Of a stretch of DNA of 64,000 nt, positions 1 to 8,996 are shown piece after piece. Source of the DNA: Allobosea sp. 67-29 (lineage in GTDB: Bacteria > Pseudomonadota > Alphaproteobacteria > Rhizobiales > Beijerinckiaceae); the NCBI RefSeq assembly GCF_001898115.1, contig NZ_MKSQ01000022.1, positions 62,001 through 126,000 of the forward strand. The letters run 5' to 3'. Each line of letters begins with the position of its first letter. Position 1 is the first letter of the stretch. The notes beneath the pieces were generated by a model. The model was not told where the DNA came from. It searched no databases and was given only the letters and a program-made list of their open reading frames with translations. The position numbers were made by a program, and so were the translations under genes.

Positions 1-1
1 C

Positions 2-190
2 GACAGGCGCGCGCGCCAGGTCTTCCTCACGCCGATGGCGCGGGCGCAGGCGGAGGACATCCTGGCATTTCTCGCCGAGCTGCGCGCTGATATCCTGCAA
101 GGCATCGCCCCGCAGGATCTGGAATTGGCGCTGAGCGTCCTGCGGCGGACTTCGCGCAACATCGCCGCCGGGCGGAGCACCGCCTCATGA
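2..190 (+). CDS. MarR-family transcriptional regulator, C-terminal part
   Basis: This is the 3' end of a gene cut by the window edge; about 62 codons remain. The first residues (DRRARQVFLTP followed by a long helix) match the end of the winged-helix wing and the C-terminal dimerisation helix of MarR proteins. Its stop overlaps the start of the MFS gene as ATGA at 187-190, so the two are probably translationally coupled. A MarR gene followed by an MFS pump and an HlyD adaptor is the EmrRAB arrangement. The inferred role is a drug- or phenolic-responsive repressor of the efflux operon. The DNA-binding helices lie outside the window, so the family call rests on the wing remnant and context. Confidence 0.72.
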   Translation, partial: DRRARQVFLTPMARAQAEDILAFLAELRADILQGIAPQDLELALSVLRRTSRNIAAGRSTAS

Positions 191-1818
191 GCACGCCCGA
201 GGCCACCTCGACGCCGGCAGCAGCGCCGCCCGCCTCGACATGGTTCACCATGCCGGTGCCGCGCGCCCTCGGCTACATGCTCGCCTCGGTAACCCTGGCG
301 ATGACGCAGCAGATCGGCCAGAACATCGTCAACACCAACGTCTACCAGATCCAGGGCGATCTCGGCGCAACCGTGGCCGAGACCAATTGGCTGGTCGCCG
401 CCTATATGGCGCCGAACGTCTCGCTCTCGATCGCGCTGATCAAGATCCGCATGCAGTACGGCCTGCGCAACTTCGCCGAGATCAGCATCGCCGGGCTGTT
501 GCTTGCGGCCGTCCTCAACTTCTTCGTGCACGACCTGCAATCGGCCGTCGCCGTGCGCTTCATGAGCGGCATCGCGGCATCGCCGATGTCCTCCCTCGCA
601 TTCTTCTACATGATCGAGCCGATGCAGCCGCAGCGGAAGCTCACCGCGGGCCTCTCGCTGGCGCTGACCAACAGCACGCTCGGCATCCCGGTGACGCGCC
701 TGATTTCGCCGCATCTGCTCGACATCGCAGGCTTCCACGGCCTCACCCTCTTCGAGATGGGCCTCGCCATGGTGGCGTTCGGCTTCGTCTATGCGCTGCC
801 CTTGACCACCCCGCCGCGGGTCAAATGGATCGGCCCGCTCGATATCGTCAGCTACCTCCTGATCGCGATCGGCTTCGGCTCCATCGCGGTCGCGCTCAGC
901 CTCGGCCGCATCTATTGGTGGTTCGAGGCGCCCTGGCTCGGCTGGCTTTTCGCCCTGGCCGTGCTCTGCCTCACTCTGGCCGGCATCACCGAGCTGCACC
1001 GCAAGAGCCCTCTCGTCGACATCCGGTGGCTGACGAGCCCGACCACGCTGCATTTCGCCGGCGCCCTGCTGACCATGCGGCTCGTCCTCGCCGAGCAGAC
1101 GGTCGGCGCCTCGAACTTCTTCCAGGCGCTCGGCCTCCAGAACGAGCAGACAGTGCCGCTTTACGGCATCATCCTCTGCGCCATCCTCGCCGGCGGTATC
1201 ACCTGCGCCGCCTTGCTGCGCCCCGGCCGCGAGATCTGGTTCTACGGTAGCGCGCTGGCCTGCGTCGCGCTCGGCGCCTGGCTCGACAGCGGCGCCACCA
1301 GCCTGACGCGCCCGCATGACATCCGGCTCAGCCAGATGCTGGTGGCCTATGGCTCCGCCTTGTTCCTGCCGGCGGCGATGGCGCAGGGCATGGGAGCCGC
1401 CATCGCACGCGGCCCGCTCTACATCCTGAGCTTCATCACCGTGTTCCTGTTCACGCAGAGCATCGGCGGCCTGCTCGGTTCGGCGGTCTTCGGCACCTTC
1501 ATCACCTTGCGGACCAGCTTCCACTACAATGTGCTCGCCGAACGCTTCTCGCTGTCGGACCCGATCGTGGCCCAGCGCATCGGCCAGTTCGGCGGTGCTT
1601 ACGGCCAGGTTCTGACCGATCCCGCGCTGACGCGCGCCGAGGGCGTGTCGCTCCTGGCCCAGCGGGCGGCGCGCGAGGCGACGGTGCTCGCCTATAACGA
1701 CGCCTTCCTGCTCATCTCGCTGATCGCGGGCATCGCCCTCGCCGGCCTCCTCCTCCATCTCGCCGTCCGGCGGCTGCAGACGCGCCTTGCCGCGCCCCGG
1801 CCAGCCCCGGTCGGCTGA
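187..1818 (+). CDS. MFS efflux transporter, DHA2 (EmrB-like) family
   Basis: A 543-residue inner-membrane protein with about 14 hydrophobic segments, the size and topology of DHA2 drug:proton antiporters. The early TETNWLVAAYMAP-like segment corresponds to the first helices, where EmrB-type pumps carry their W-rich signature. The charged loop after helix 2 (KIRMQYGLRNF) is an atypical version of the MFS A motif. It sits between a MarR gene, overlapping by 4 bases, and an HlyD-type adaptor that begins 15 bases downstream. That supports a tripartite efflux pump that would also need an outer membrane TolC-like channel, which is not seen here. The substrate is unknown. Confidence 0.87.
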   Translation: MSTPEATSTPAAAPPASTWFTMPVPRALGYMLASVTLAMTQQIGQNIVNTNVYQIQGDLGATVAETNWLVAAYMAPNVSLSIALIKIRMQYGLRNFAEISIAGLLLAAVLNFFVHDLQSAVAVRFMSGIAASPMSSLAFFYMIEPMQPQRKLTAGLSLALTNSTLGIPVTRLISPHLLDIAGFHGLTLFEMGLAMVAFGFVYALPLTTPPRVKWIGPLDIVSYLLIAIGFGSIAVALSLGRIYWWFEAPWLGWLFALAVLCLTLAGITELHRKSPLVDIRWLTSPTTLHFAGALLTMRLVLAEQTVGASNFFQALGLQNEQTVPLYGIILCAILAGGITCAALLRPGREIWFYGSALACVALGAWLDSGATSLTRPHDIRLSQMLVAYGSALFLPAAMAQGMGAAIARGPLYILSFITVFLFTQSIGGLLGSAVFGTFITLRTSFHYNVLAERFSLSDPIVAQRIGQFGGAYGQVLTDPALTRAEGVSLLAQRAAREATVLAYNDAFLLISLIAGIALAGLLLHLAVRRLQTRLAAPRPAPVG

Positions 1819-1833
1819 CCCGCAAGCCTCGCC

Positions 1834-2892
1834 ATGACCAATGCCCTCCGCTCGGTTTCGACCTACATCGCCTTGGCGATCGGCCTCGTCGGCCTCGCCG
1901 TTATTCTCTACGCTTGGCGGCTGCCCCCCTTCGCCAGCACCATCGAAACAACCGAGAACGCCTATGTGCGCGGACAGGTGACGGTGATCGCGCCGCAACT
2001 CGCCGGTTATGTCGCGGAGGTGCCGGTGCAGGATTTCGCCACGGTGAAGCAGGGTGACCTGCTGCTGCGCATCGACGACCGCATCTACGCCCAGAAGCTG
2101 GAGCAGGCCAGGGCCGGGCTCGCGGCGCAACGCGCCGCTCTCGCCAATTCCGACCAGTCGCGCGCGGCAGCGGATGCGCGCCTGCGCGCGGCCGTCGCCA
2201 ACGTCGCCAGCGCCGAAGCCGCCCTGCGCACGGCCGAAGCGAATTGGAGCCGCATCGAGCCGCTTCGCGAGCGCGGCGTCGTCAGCCAGACCAGCACCGA
2301 CCAGAGCCAGCAGGCGCTCGACCAGGCCCGCGCCTCCCTCGCCGCCAGCAATGCCGCCGCCGAGGTGGCGCGGCAGGACATCCAGACGGCCATCGTCAAC
2401 CGCCAGTCGCTCGTGGCCGCGGTCGAGGGCGCCGAGGCCGCCGTGCATCTCGCCGAGATCGACCTCAGCAACACCCGCATCCTCGCGCCTCAGGACGGGC
2501 GCCTCGGGGAGGTCTCGGCCCGGCTCGGCCAATATGTCGCCGCGGGCACGCAACTGATGGCGCTGGTGCCCAGCAAGGTCTGGGTCATCGCCAACTTCAA
2601 GGAGACGCAGCTTGCCGGCATGCGCGTCGGCCAGCCGGTGAGCTTCACCGTCGATGCTCTCCGCCACGCGAGGCTTACCGGCAGGATCGAGCGCTTCTCG
2701 CCGGCCGCGGGGTCCGAGTTCAGCGTCATCCGGCCGGACAACGCGACGGGCAACTTCGTCAAGATCGCCCAGCGCGTACCGGTCCGCATCGCCATAGACC
2801 CAGATCAGCCTCCGGCGGGGAAGCTGGCGCCCGGCATGTCGGTCGTCGTCAGCGTCGACACCGCGGCGGCGGGCTCCGCGTCCGGCAGATGA
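1834..2892 (+). CDS. HlyD/EmrA-family periplasmic adaptor of an efflux pump
   Basis: A 352-residue protein with one N-terminal membrane anchor (residues about 10-28), then a biotinyl-lipoyl-like half (TENAYVRGQVTVIAP, VKQGDLLLRID). A long alanine-rich coiled coil follows at residues about 85-200. The second lipoyl half (ILAPQDGRLGEV) and a beta-barrel (KVWVIANFKETQL) complete it. This order is diagnostic of HlyD/EmrA membrane fusion proteins, which link an inner-membrane MFS pump to an outer membrane exit duct. It lies 15 bases after the DHA2 pump and is almost certainly its partner and the last gene of the operon. Confidence 0.9.
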   Translation: MTNALRSVSTYIALAIGLVGLAVILYAWRLPPFASTIETTENAYVRGQVTVIAPQLAGYVAEVPVQDFATVKQGDLLLRIDDRIYAQKLEQARAGLAAQRAALANSDQSRAAADARLRAAVANVASAEAALRTAEANWSRIEPLRERGVVSQTSTDQSQQALDQARASLAASNAAAEVARQDIQTAIVNRQSLVAAVEGAEAAVHLAEIDLSNTRILAPQDGRLGEVSARLGQYVAAGTQLMALVPSKVWVIANFKETQLAGMRVGQPVSFTVDALRHARLTGRIERFSPAAGSEFSVIRPDNATGNFVKIAQRVPVRIAIDPDQPPAGKLAPGMSVVVSVDTAAAGSASGR

Positions 2893-2947
2893 CGGCTAGG
2901 CGAGCGGGTCGATTGTCCGGCTACCCTGGAACTGCTACATAGTAGCC

Positions 2948-3121
2948 ATGTCGTCGCGCATGCATCAGTTCCAGCGCTTCAGCGCCGTGCAGGGAGAAGG
3001 CCATCTGCCGCCTCTGCCGACGACGCAGGACTTCGTCGCGCTGCATGACCATGCCCGCCTGCCCTGGCGCTTTTTCGGCCGCTTCACCGCCTCCATCGCC
3101 GCAGGCCTTACCGGCGCCTGA
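2948..3121 (+). CDS. Possible small protein, 57 residues, unknown
   Basis: An open frame of 57 codons from ATG 2948 to TGA 3119-3121, in the otherwise empty stretch between the efflux operon and leuC. It begins [12 protein letters not shown] and ends in a weakly hydrophobic IAAGLTGA tail. I do not recognise it, I see no convincing ribosome binding site, and it could be chance. It is listed because the 336-base gap would otherwise be unexplained. Conservation of the frame in related genomes would decide. Confidence 0.22.
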   Translation: MSSRMHQFQRFSAVQGEGHLPPLPTTQDFVALHDHARLPWRFFGRFTASIAAGLTGA

Positions 3122-3166
3122 GACCGGCCGCCCCAGCGCGGCCGGCGACAGGCGAACCGTTTTGCG

Positions 3167-3192
3167 AGCCGGCTCGAAAGCCGGCTTTCTCG
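3167..3192 (+). terminator. Hairpin in the leuC leader or intergenic terminator
   Basis: AGCCGGCT (3167-3174), loop CGAA, AGCCGGCT (3179-3186), followed by a short pyrimidine run TTCTC. The perfect 8-bp stem with a stable GNRA-like loop lies about 40 bases before the leuC start. It could end transcription from upstream or form part of the leuC leader. The T-run is weak, and I see no leader peptide rich in leucine codons. Confidence 0.45.
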
Positions 3193-3228
3193 TTTCCAGA
3201 TCAGATTTCCGCAGACCGAGAACAAGCC

Positions 3229-4647
3229 ATGACTGCGACCAAGGGTCCCCAGACGCTCTATGACAAGATTTTCGACGACCACGTCGTCGACCGGCAGGAT
3301 GACGGCACCTGCCTGCTCTATATCGACCGCCACCTCGTCCATGAGGTGACGAGCCCGCAGGCCTTCGAGGGCCTGCGCATGACCGGCCGCAAGGTCCGCG
3401 CGCCCGAGAAGACGCTCGCCGTCGTCGATCACAACATCCAGACCACCGACCGCTCCAAGGGCATCCAGGAAGAGGAAAGCCGCATCCAGGTCGAGGCGCT
3501 GGCGAAGAACGCCAAGGACTTCGGCGTCGAGTACTTCAACGAGCTCGACAAGCGTCAGGGCATCGTCCACATCGTCGGCCCCGAGCAGGGCTTCACCCTG
3601 CCCGGCACCACCATCGTCTGCGGCGACAGCCACACCTCGACGCATGGCGCCTTCGGCGCGCTCGCCCACGGCATCGGCACATCGGAGGTGGAACATGTGC
3701 TCGCCACCCAGACGCTGATCCAGAAGAAGGCGATGAACATGCTCGTCCAGGTCGACGGCACGCCTGCTCCGGGCGTCGGCGCCAAGGACATCACGCTCGC
3801 GATCATCGGCGAGATCGGCACCGCCGGCGGCACCGGCTCGGTGATCGAATATGCCGGCGAGGCGATCCGCGGCCTGACCATGGAAGGCCGCATGACGGTC
3901 TGCAACATGTCGATCGAGGGCGGCGCCCGCGCCGGCATGGTCGCGCCGGACGAGAAGTCCTTCGCCTATCTGAAGGGCCGCCCGAAGGCGCCGCAGGGCG
4001 CCGCCTGGGATGCCGCCGTCCGCTACTGGGAGACGCTGCGCTCCGACGAGGGCGCGCATTTCGACCGCATCGTACGTCTCGACGCCGGCAACCTCCCGCC
4101 GATCGTCTCCTGGGGTACCTCGCCCGAGGACGTGATCTCGGTCACCGGCGCGGTTCCCGATCCCGAGCTGATCGCCGACGAGGTCAAGCGCGCCTCGAAG
4201 AAGCGCGCGCTGGAGTATATGGGCCTCACTGCCGGCACCAAGATCACCGACATCCCGCTCGACGTGATCTGGATCGGCTCCTGCACCAACGGCCGCATCG
4301 AGGATCTGCGCACCGTTGCCAGGATCGTCGAGGGCAAGAAGATCCATGAGAGCCTGGATTACGGCATGATCGTTCCCGGCTCCGGCCTGGTGAAGGAGCA
4401 GGCCGAGGCCGAGGGTCTCGACAAGATCTTCATCGCCGCCGGCTTCGAATGGCGCGAGCCGGGCTGCTCGATGTGCCTCGGCATGAACCCCGACCAGCTC
4501 AAGCCCGGCCAGCGCGCCGCCTCGACCTCGAACCGCAACTTCGAGGGCCGTCAGGGGTATCGCGGCCGCACCCATCTGGTCTCGCCGGCGATGGCGGCGG
4601 CGGCGGCCCTGACCGGCCGCTTCGTCGACGTGCGCACGCTCGGCTGA
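3229..4647 (+). CDS. leuC: 3-isopropylmalate dehydratase large subunit
   Basis: A 472-residue aconitase-family protein that isomerises 2-isopropylmalate to 3-isopropylmalate in leucine synthesis, in the cytoplasm, as a heterodimer with LeuD. It has the [16 protein letters not shown] active-site segment, GSCTNGR with cluster ligand C352, and CSMC with C413 and C416, the three cysteines that hold the [4Fe-4S] cluster. Length matches the family. The partner leuD is 736 bases downstream with two small genes between. The start ATG 3229 gives the usual short N-terminus before [11 protein letters not shown]. Confidence 0.97.
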   Translation: MTATKGPQTLYDKIFDDHVVDRQDDGTCLLYIDRHLVHEVTSPQAFEGLRMTGRKVRAPEKTLAVVDHNIQTTDRSKGIQEEESRIQVEALAKNAKDFGVEYFNELDKRQGIVHIVGPEQGFTLPGTTIVCGDSHTSTHGAFGALAHGIGTSEVEHVLATQTLIQKKAMNMLVQVDGTPAPGVGAKDITLAIIGEIGTAGGTGSVIEYAGEAIRGLTMEGRMTVCNMSIEGGARAGMVAPDEKSFAYLKGRPKAPQGAAWDAAVRYWETLRSDEGAHFDRIVRLDAGNLPPIVSWGTSPEDVISVTGAVPDPELIADEVKRASKKRALEYMGLTAGTKITDIPLDVIWIGSCTNGRIEDLRTVARIVEGKKIHESLDYGMIVPGSGLVKEQAEAEGLDKIFIAAGFEWREPGCSMCLGMNPDQLKPGQRAASTSNRNFEGRQGYRGRTHLVSPAMAAAAALTGRFVDVRTLG

Positions 4648-4669
4648 TCAGGCACGCGGGGAGGACGCC

Positions 4670-4915
4670 ATGTCGAACGATCCCCGCGAAGCCGCCCGCG
4701 AAGCCGAGGCCAGGGCCGCGCTCGAACGCGTGAAGCGCGACAGCGAGACCTTGCTCGGAACCTCGATGGGACGGGCCGCCGATCACTTCTCCGGCGCCGA
4801 TGCGCCGGAGGGCGACAGGATCGAACTCTGGGGCCGGCGGATCGGCCGAACCCTCTCGCTCCTCGGCGTGATCGTGCTGGGCTGGTGGCTCGGCCACCAG
4901 CTCAAGTTCTGGTGA
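4670..4915 (+). CDS. Small single-pass membrane protein, unknown
   Basis: 81 residues with a charged, alanine-rich amphipathic N-terminal half and one membrane segment near the C-terminus (residues about 60-77, TLSLLGVIVLGWWLGHQL). I do not recognise the family. It lies 22 bases after leuC with a GGGGAGG ribosome site just upstream of the ATG, and 5 bases before the next gene, so it is very likely cotranscribed with leuC and leuD. The position is typical of small conserved genes of Hyphomicrobiales, but no role in leucine synthesis can be inferred. Confidence 0.6.
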   Translation: MSNDPREAAREAEARAALERVKRDSETLLGTSMGRAADHFSGADAPEGDRIELWGRRIGRTLSLLGVIVLGWWLGHQLKFW

Positions 4916-4920
4916 CGGAT

Positions 4921-5355
4921 ATGGATGCCGCGGTGGCAAAGACGATGCAGATCGACTGGGACGGGGCCAAGGCCCCGTCGCTGGAGGCGTTCGAAGAATT
5001 GGCCCAGGCCGCCTTCGACCGTCTGCCGGAGGAGTTCCGTGCGCTTTGCGCCGACGTGATCTTCAACGTCACCGAGTTCCCGGAGGACGATGTCCTGAAG
5101 GAGCTGGAGGCCGAAAGCCCGTTCGACCTTCTCGGCCTCTTCACCGGCGTCGGCCTGCCGCAGCAGGGTTTTGGCCCCCAGACCGGCCAGATGCCTAATA
5201 CCATTCACCTCTATCGCCGGCCGATCCTCGACTATTGGGCGGAGCACGACGAAAGCCTCGGCTCCATCGTCACCCACGTCATGATCCACGAGGTCGGCCA
5301 CCATTTCGGCTTCTCCGACGAGGACATGGAAGCCATCGAACAGGCGGCCGGCTGA
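4921..5355 (+). CDS. Zincin-like metallopeptidase family protein (DUF1025 type)
   Basis: 144 residues. The C-terminal part carries HEVGHHFGFSDEDM, a HExxHxxG zinc protease motif followed by an acidic residue, as in the small minimal zincins of family PF06262. A longer frame reaches back to 4885, but that would overlap the previous gene. The ATG at 4921, 5 bases after the preceding stop, is preferred. The substrate is unknown and family members may be proteases or only zinc-binding. It is embedded between leuC and leuD and reads as part of the same transcript. Confidence 0.8.
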   Translation: MDAAVAKTMQIDWDGAKAPSLEAFEELAQAAFDRLPEEFRALCADVIFNVTEFPEDDVLKELEAESPFDLLGLFTGVGLPQQGFGPQTGQMPNTIHLYRRPILDYWAEHDESLGSIVTHVMIHEVGHHFGFSDEDMEAIEQAAG

Positions 5356-5382
5356 GCCCGGCCAGAGCAAGGACACGGAACC

Positions 5383-5985
5383 ATGCAGCCCTTCACCACC
5401 CTGACCTCGACCCCCGCCCCGCTGAAGGTTGTCAATGTCGACACCGACATGATCATCCCGAAGCAGTATCTGAAGACGATCAAGCGCACCGGTCTCGGCA
5501 CCGCGCTGTTCTCGGAGATGCGTTACAAGGAGGACGGCTCCGAGAACCCGGACTTCGTGCTGAACCAGCCAGCCTACCGCAAGGCGCAGATCCTGGTCGC
5601 CGGCGACAATTTCGGCTGCGGCTCCTCGCGCGAGCATGCCCCCTGGGCCTTGCTCGATTTTGGCATCCGCTGCGTGATCTCCACGAGCTTCGCCGACATC
5701 TTCTACAACAACTGCTTCAAGAACGGCATCCTGCCCATCAAGGTCACGCCCGAGCAGCTCGACGCCCTGTTCGACGACGCCGAGCGCGGCTCCAACGCGA
5801 CGCTGACGATCGACCTCGAGAACCAGACGATCAAGGGCCCGGACGGCGGCGAGATCCGCTTCGAGCTCGACCCTTTCCGCAAGCACTGCCTGCTGAACGG
5901 CCTCGACGATATCGGCCTGACGATGGAGAAGGGCGCGAAGATCGACGCCTATGAGGACAAGCTGAAGCAGCGCGAATGGGCCTGA
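5383..5985 (+). CDS. leuD: 3-isopropylmalate dehydratase small subunit
   Basis: A 200-residue swivel-domain partner of LeuC. The signature [14 protein letters not shown] near the N-terminus and [15 protein letters not shown] at about 70-85 are the conserved LeuD motifs. Length is normal for the long bacterial type. It follows the zincin gene by 27 bases and ends just before a strong hairpin at 5998-6020, which probably closes the leuC-to-leuD transcript. Function and context agree. Confidence 0.97.
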   Translation: MQPFTTLTSTPAPLKVVNVDTDMIIPKQYLKTIKRTGLGTALFSEMRYKEDGSENPDFVLNQPAYRKAQILVAGDNFGCGSSREHAPWALLDFGIRCVISTSFADIFYNNCFKNGILPIKVTPEQLDALFDDAERGSNATLTIDLENQTIKGPDGGEIRFELDPFRKHCLLNGLDDIGLTMEKGAKIDAYEDKLKQREWA

Positions 5986-5997
5986 GCGGAGGCTCGG

Positions 5998-6020
5998 CCT
6001 CGGGGGCCACGCCCCCGAGG
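5998..6020 (+). terminator. Likely terminator after leuD
   Basis: CCTCGGGGGC (5998-6007), loop CAC, GCCCCCGAGG (6011-6020), a perfect 10-bp GC-rich stem starting 13 bases after the leuD stop. No T-run follows, so it may be a weak or factor-assisted terminator. It also lies between the convergent leuD and DUF1501 genes and could act on both strands. Confidence 0.6.
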
Positions 6021-6078
6021 CTGTCGTTACGCAACCCAAAAGGGCGTTGGGACATCTGCTCCAGCCGGAGCCAGGTCA

Positions 6079-7326
6079 CTAAACGACCAGGCCCTGCACC
6101 GGTTTGAGATCGCCCGTCCCCGGGAACACCTTCTCCGCCAGCACCGGCCCGGAGAGCCCGAACAGGTCCGCCACCACGCCCTTCGCCACCGCGCGAACAT
6201 CGCTGGTCGGCTTCAGGTCGCGGCTCTGATAGAGGGCCTCGGGCTTCAGGCCGGGCCAGTCCGCGATCATCCGCCCGCCCTTGACGGCGCCGCCGACCAG
6301 AAAGGCCACCGTTCCGGTGCCATGGTCGGTGCCGACCGTGCCGTTGACGGCGGCCGTGCGGCCGAATTCGGTCACCACCATCACCACAGTGTCCTTCCAG
6401 ACCGGCGCCAACCCGGTTTCGAAGGCGGCAAAGGCACCGTCCAGCCCGCCGAGCAGCGTGGCGAGCCGTCCCTTGGCACCGCCTTCGTTGGCATGCGTGT
6501 CCCAGCCTTCGAAGGCCAGCGCCGCGATGCGCGGCCCGTCATCGGCGCCGACTAGCGCGGCCGCTCCTTCGGCGATGCGTCGCATGCCGTCCGCCGAATC
6601 CGGGCCGCCGCCGCCCATCGGCTTGCCGTCCATTCCGCGCCGCTGCGCCAGTCCTTCCGTCTCGATCGCCTGCTGCAGTGCAGCAGCCAGATGCGCGTCG
6701 CGCTGGCCATAGAGATCGGCGAGCCGCATCGTCAGGTCGCTTCCCGCCCGCGCCATGCGCGGCGGCGCCCAGCCGAGGACGGGCGCATCCCCGCGCACGA
6801 CGAGGGGCGGCACGACCCCGACCCCGAGCACACCGTTGCGAGCGATCCCCTCCCCGGGCGGCAGGCTGGCGAGCAGCCGGTTCAGCCAGCCGGTCGCCGT
6901 GTGCCCTGGTCCGGGCTGGCCGCTCTCGAGCACATCCTGCCCGTCGAAATGGGAGCGCTCGCGGTAGCCTGTGGCGGCGGCATGAATGATGGCCGCGTGG
7001 CCGTCCCGGTAGAGCCGCGCCAGGTTCGGCATCGCCGGATGCAGGTAGAAGAAGCCGTCGAGCGGCAGTGCCGCTTCCGGGCCGTCCCTGGTGAGCGCGA
7101 TCCCGTCCCGCAAAGCCGCATAGTCGGGATCGCCGATCGGCGGCACGGCCGAGAGCCCGTCCAGTGCGCCGCGCAGCACCACGACCACGAAGCGCGGATC
7201 GCGCGCTCCCGCCGCCGCATAGGCGAACTTCGGCACGAAGGACCAGGCGAAGAGCGCCCCGGCCGCGCCGAGGATCGCGCGCCGGGAGGGTGTCATGCGT
7301 TGGCAACCGTCGTCGTGATGATCCAT
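6079..7326 (-). CDS. DUF1501 protein with Tat signal
   Basis: 415 residues. The N-terminus has a twin-arginine signal (SRRAILGAAGALFAWSF, then an Ala-rich cleavage region), so the folded protein is probably exported to the periplasm. The body matches DUF1501, an alkaline-phosphatase/sulfatase-like fold (VVVLRGALDGLSAVPP, HFDGQDVLESG, EFGRTAAVNGTVGTDHGTG). The reaction is not established for the family. The start ATG 7326 is chosen because GGAGGTGA lies six bases upstream; a GTG at 7335 overlaps the stop of the upstream DUF1800 gene. The two genes form a coupled pair, a common pairing in proteobacteria. Confidence 0.85.
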   Translation of the reverse strand: MDHHDDGCQRMTPSRRAILGAAGALFAWSFVPKFAYAAAGARDPRFVVVVLRGALDGLSAVPPIGDPDYAALRDGIALTRDGPEAALPLDGFFYLHPAMPNLARLYRDGHAAIIHAAATGYRERSHFDGQDVLESGQPGPGHTATGWLNRLLASLPPGEGIARNGVLGVGVVPPLVVRGDAPVLGWAPPRMARAGSDLTMRLADLYGQRDAHLAAALQQAIETEGLAQRRGMDGKPMGGGGPDSADGMRRIAEGAAALVGADDGPRIAALAFEGWDTHANEGGAKGRLATLLGGLDGAFAAFETGLAPVWKDTVVMVVTEFGRTAAVNGTVGTDHGTGTVAFLVGGAVKGGRMIADWPGLKPEALYQSRDLKPTSDVRAVAKGVVADLFGLSGPVLAEKVFPGTGDLKPVQGLVV

Positions 7327-7331
7327 GGCGG

Positions 7332-8831
7332 TCACCTCCGCTGGAATTCGGGCGACATGAGCAGCAGCGCGATCGCCTGCGGCCGGCTTTCCGCCCGCGC
7401 CACCGTCTGCCTGGTTTCGGAAGAGAGCAGCGGCCCGAGGACATCCGCGGCCAGCCCGTTCGGGTCCGTCACCGCATTGGCTCGCTGCCGTCCCCAGCCG
7501 GCGGCCACGTCGATGCGCGTCTTGATTCCTTCGGCCGAGGCCCAGGCGGCATTGGTGTCGGCATAGCCGTTCGGGCCCGAAGGCTGCCAGAAAGGCTGGC
7601 CCATCGCCTGCAGCGGCCCGAGGATCTGGCCGAAATTCGGTTGCAGCCCCGTGGCACGATAGGAGGCGAGCAGGAATTCCTGCGGAGAGCGCAGCTTGGT
7701 CGCCGGCGCCCTCCAGGCTTCGTCGCTCCCGATCAGCGCGCGATAGACCGCGGGCAGGTCGCCGCCGCTCTGCCGGAAGGTCGAGGCCAGCAGATCGACC
7801 AGCTTCGGCGGCGGATCATCTGCCACGAAATGGCGCACGAGCTTGGTCGCGATGAAATGCGCCGTCGCAGGATGGTGGGCGAGATCGGTCAGGGCTGCTA
7901 CGCCCTGCGCCAGGTCCGGCTGGTCGTAGGGCCGGCCGAGCAGCGGCGTCGCGCCCGGCTCATGCAGCCCCGGATTGAAGACGAACGAGCCGGGAAACCC
8001 GAGGCGGCCGTCGCGGCCCGCCATCGTCCAGCCGGTCAGGATGCGTGCGAGATTGGTGACGTCGCCCTGGCTGTAGCCGCCCGAAACGCCGAGCGTGTGC
8101 AGTTCCATGATCTCGCGCGCGAGATTCTCGTTGAGTCCGCGGCCACGCCGCCGGCCCGCAGGCGAATTCGGCCCGATGGACTGCCGGTTGTCGAGGAAGT
8201 CGAGCATCGCCGGATGGCTTTCGGCGGCGATCAGCATGTCCTCGAACCGACCGAAGACATGCGGGCGGATCGCCTCGCGTTCATAGACCCCGGCCATGAT
8301 CCGGCCGATATTGCTCTTGGTCGCGCCGATGCAGAAATGGTTCGACCAGAACATCGTCAGCCGCTCGCCGAAGCCGGTTGCGGCCGCGAGCGCGAGATCG
8401 ACCCGCGCCTTGACCTCGTCGCGATAGGTGCGGAAGGGCAGAGCCGGTTCGTCCGGCCTCGGCCGCGCCGCGCGTGCCGTCTCGTTCTGGGAAGCCGGCC
8501 TGGCTTCCGCGCCCGGCCTGTCGGGGCCGGCCATTGGCGCGACGCCGGCGACCTGCATTCCCTGCGGGTTCTCGGGGCCCGTCGGCATCGCGGCACGCTT
8601 GGCTTCGCGCTCGATCTTCTGCTGGTCCTCGAAGGCGAAGAGCGCTCGCCCGATCTCGGTCACGCCCGGAAAGGGCGCGCCGGGGGGCTGTGGGGCGCCA
8701 CCCTTTTCAAGCTCGGCAAGCAGTCTGTCGCGTGCTTCGCGACGCATCGCTTCGCCCTGGCCCGGCCGCGGCCCCAGCCCGAAGCGCTGGAGGGCGATGG
8801 CTCCCGTTTTCGGATCGTCCGGCCCTGCCAT
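7332..8831 (-). CDS. DUF1800 family protein
   Basis: 499 residues. It shows the DUF1800 hallmarks: ALQRFGLGPRPGQ at the N-terminus, FWSNHF near the middle, NENLAREIMELHTLGV and YSQGDVTNLARILTGW, then the C-terminal LRSPQEF region. The molecular function of the family is unknown. It is first in a two-gene operon with the Tat-exported DUF1501 protein, with 2-8 bases between or overlap depending on the start used. No classical signal peptide is seen here, so export of this partner is uncertain. It is divergent from the thioesterase gene, with about 165 bases for promoters. Confidence 0.88.
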   Translation of the reverse strand: MAGPDDPKTGAIALQRFGLGPRPGQGEAMRREARDRLLAELEKGGAPQPPGAPFPGVTEIGRALFAFEDQQKIEREAKRAAMPTGPENPQGMQVAGVAPMAGPDRPGAEARPASQNETARAARPRPDEPALPFRTYRDEVKARVDLALAAATGFGERLTMFWSNHFCIGATKSNIGRIMAGVYEREAIRPHVFGRFEDMLIAAESHPAMLDFLDNRQSIGPNSPAGRRRGRGLNENLAREIMELHTLGVSGGYSQGDVTNLARILTGWTMAGRDGRLGFPGSFVFNPGLHEPGATPLLGRPYDQPDLAQGVAALTDLAHHPATAHFIATKLVRHFVADDPPPKLVDLLASTFRQSGGDLPAVYRALIGSDEAWRAPATKLRSPQEFLLASYRATGLQPNFGQILGPLQAMGQPFWQPSGPNGYADTNAAWASAEGIKTRIDVAAGWGRQRANAVTDPNGLAADVLGPLLSSETRQTVARAESRPQAIALLLMSPEFQRR

Positions 8832-8996
8832 GCAACCGATCTCCCCTGATCACGGCTGCAGCATCCTGTGCGACTATGGCAAAAAGCGGGGAGCTTCTAT
8901 GACAAATCGGCAATGTTCGACCGCGGGGCGTTTCCGGCACAACCATTGCAGCGCCACGCCGCTGTCACCGTGCGAACCGGGAGGATCTTCACGACC

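Noticed and set aside
2965..4575. A 536-residue open frame on the minus strand opposite leuC
   Set aside because: It is an antisense shadow of leuC produced by high GC; the plus-strand protein has all LeuC motifs and the shadow has none.
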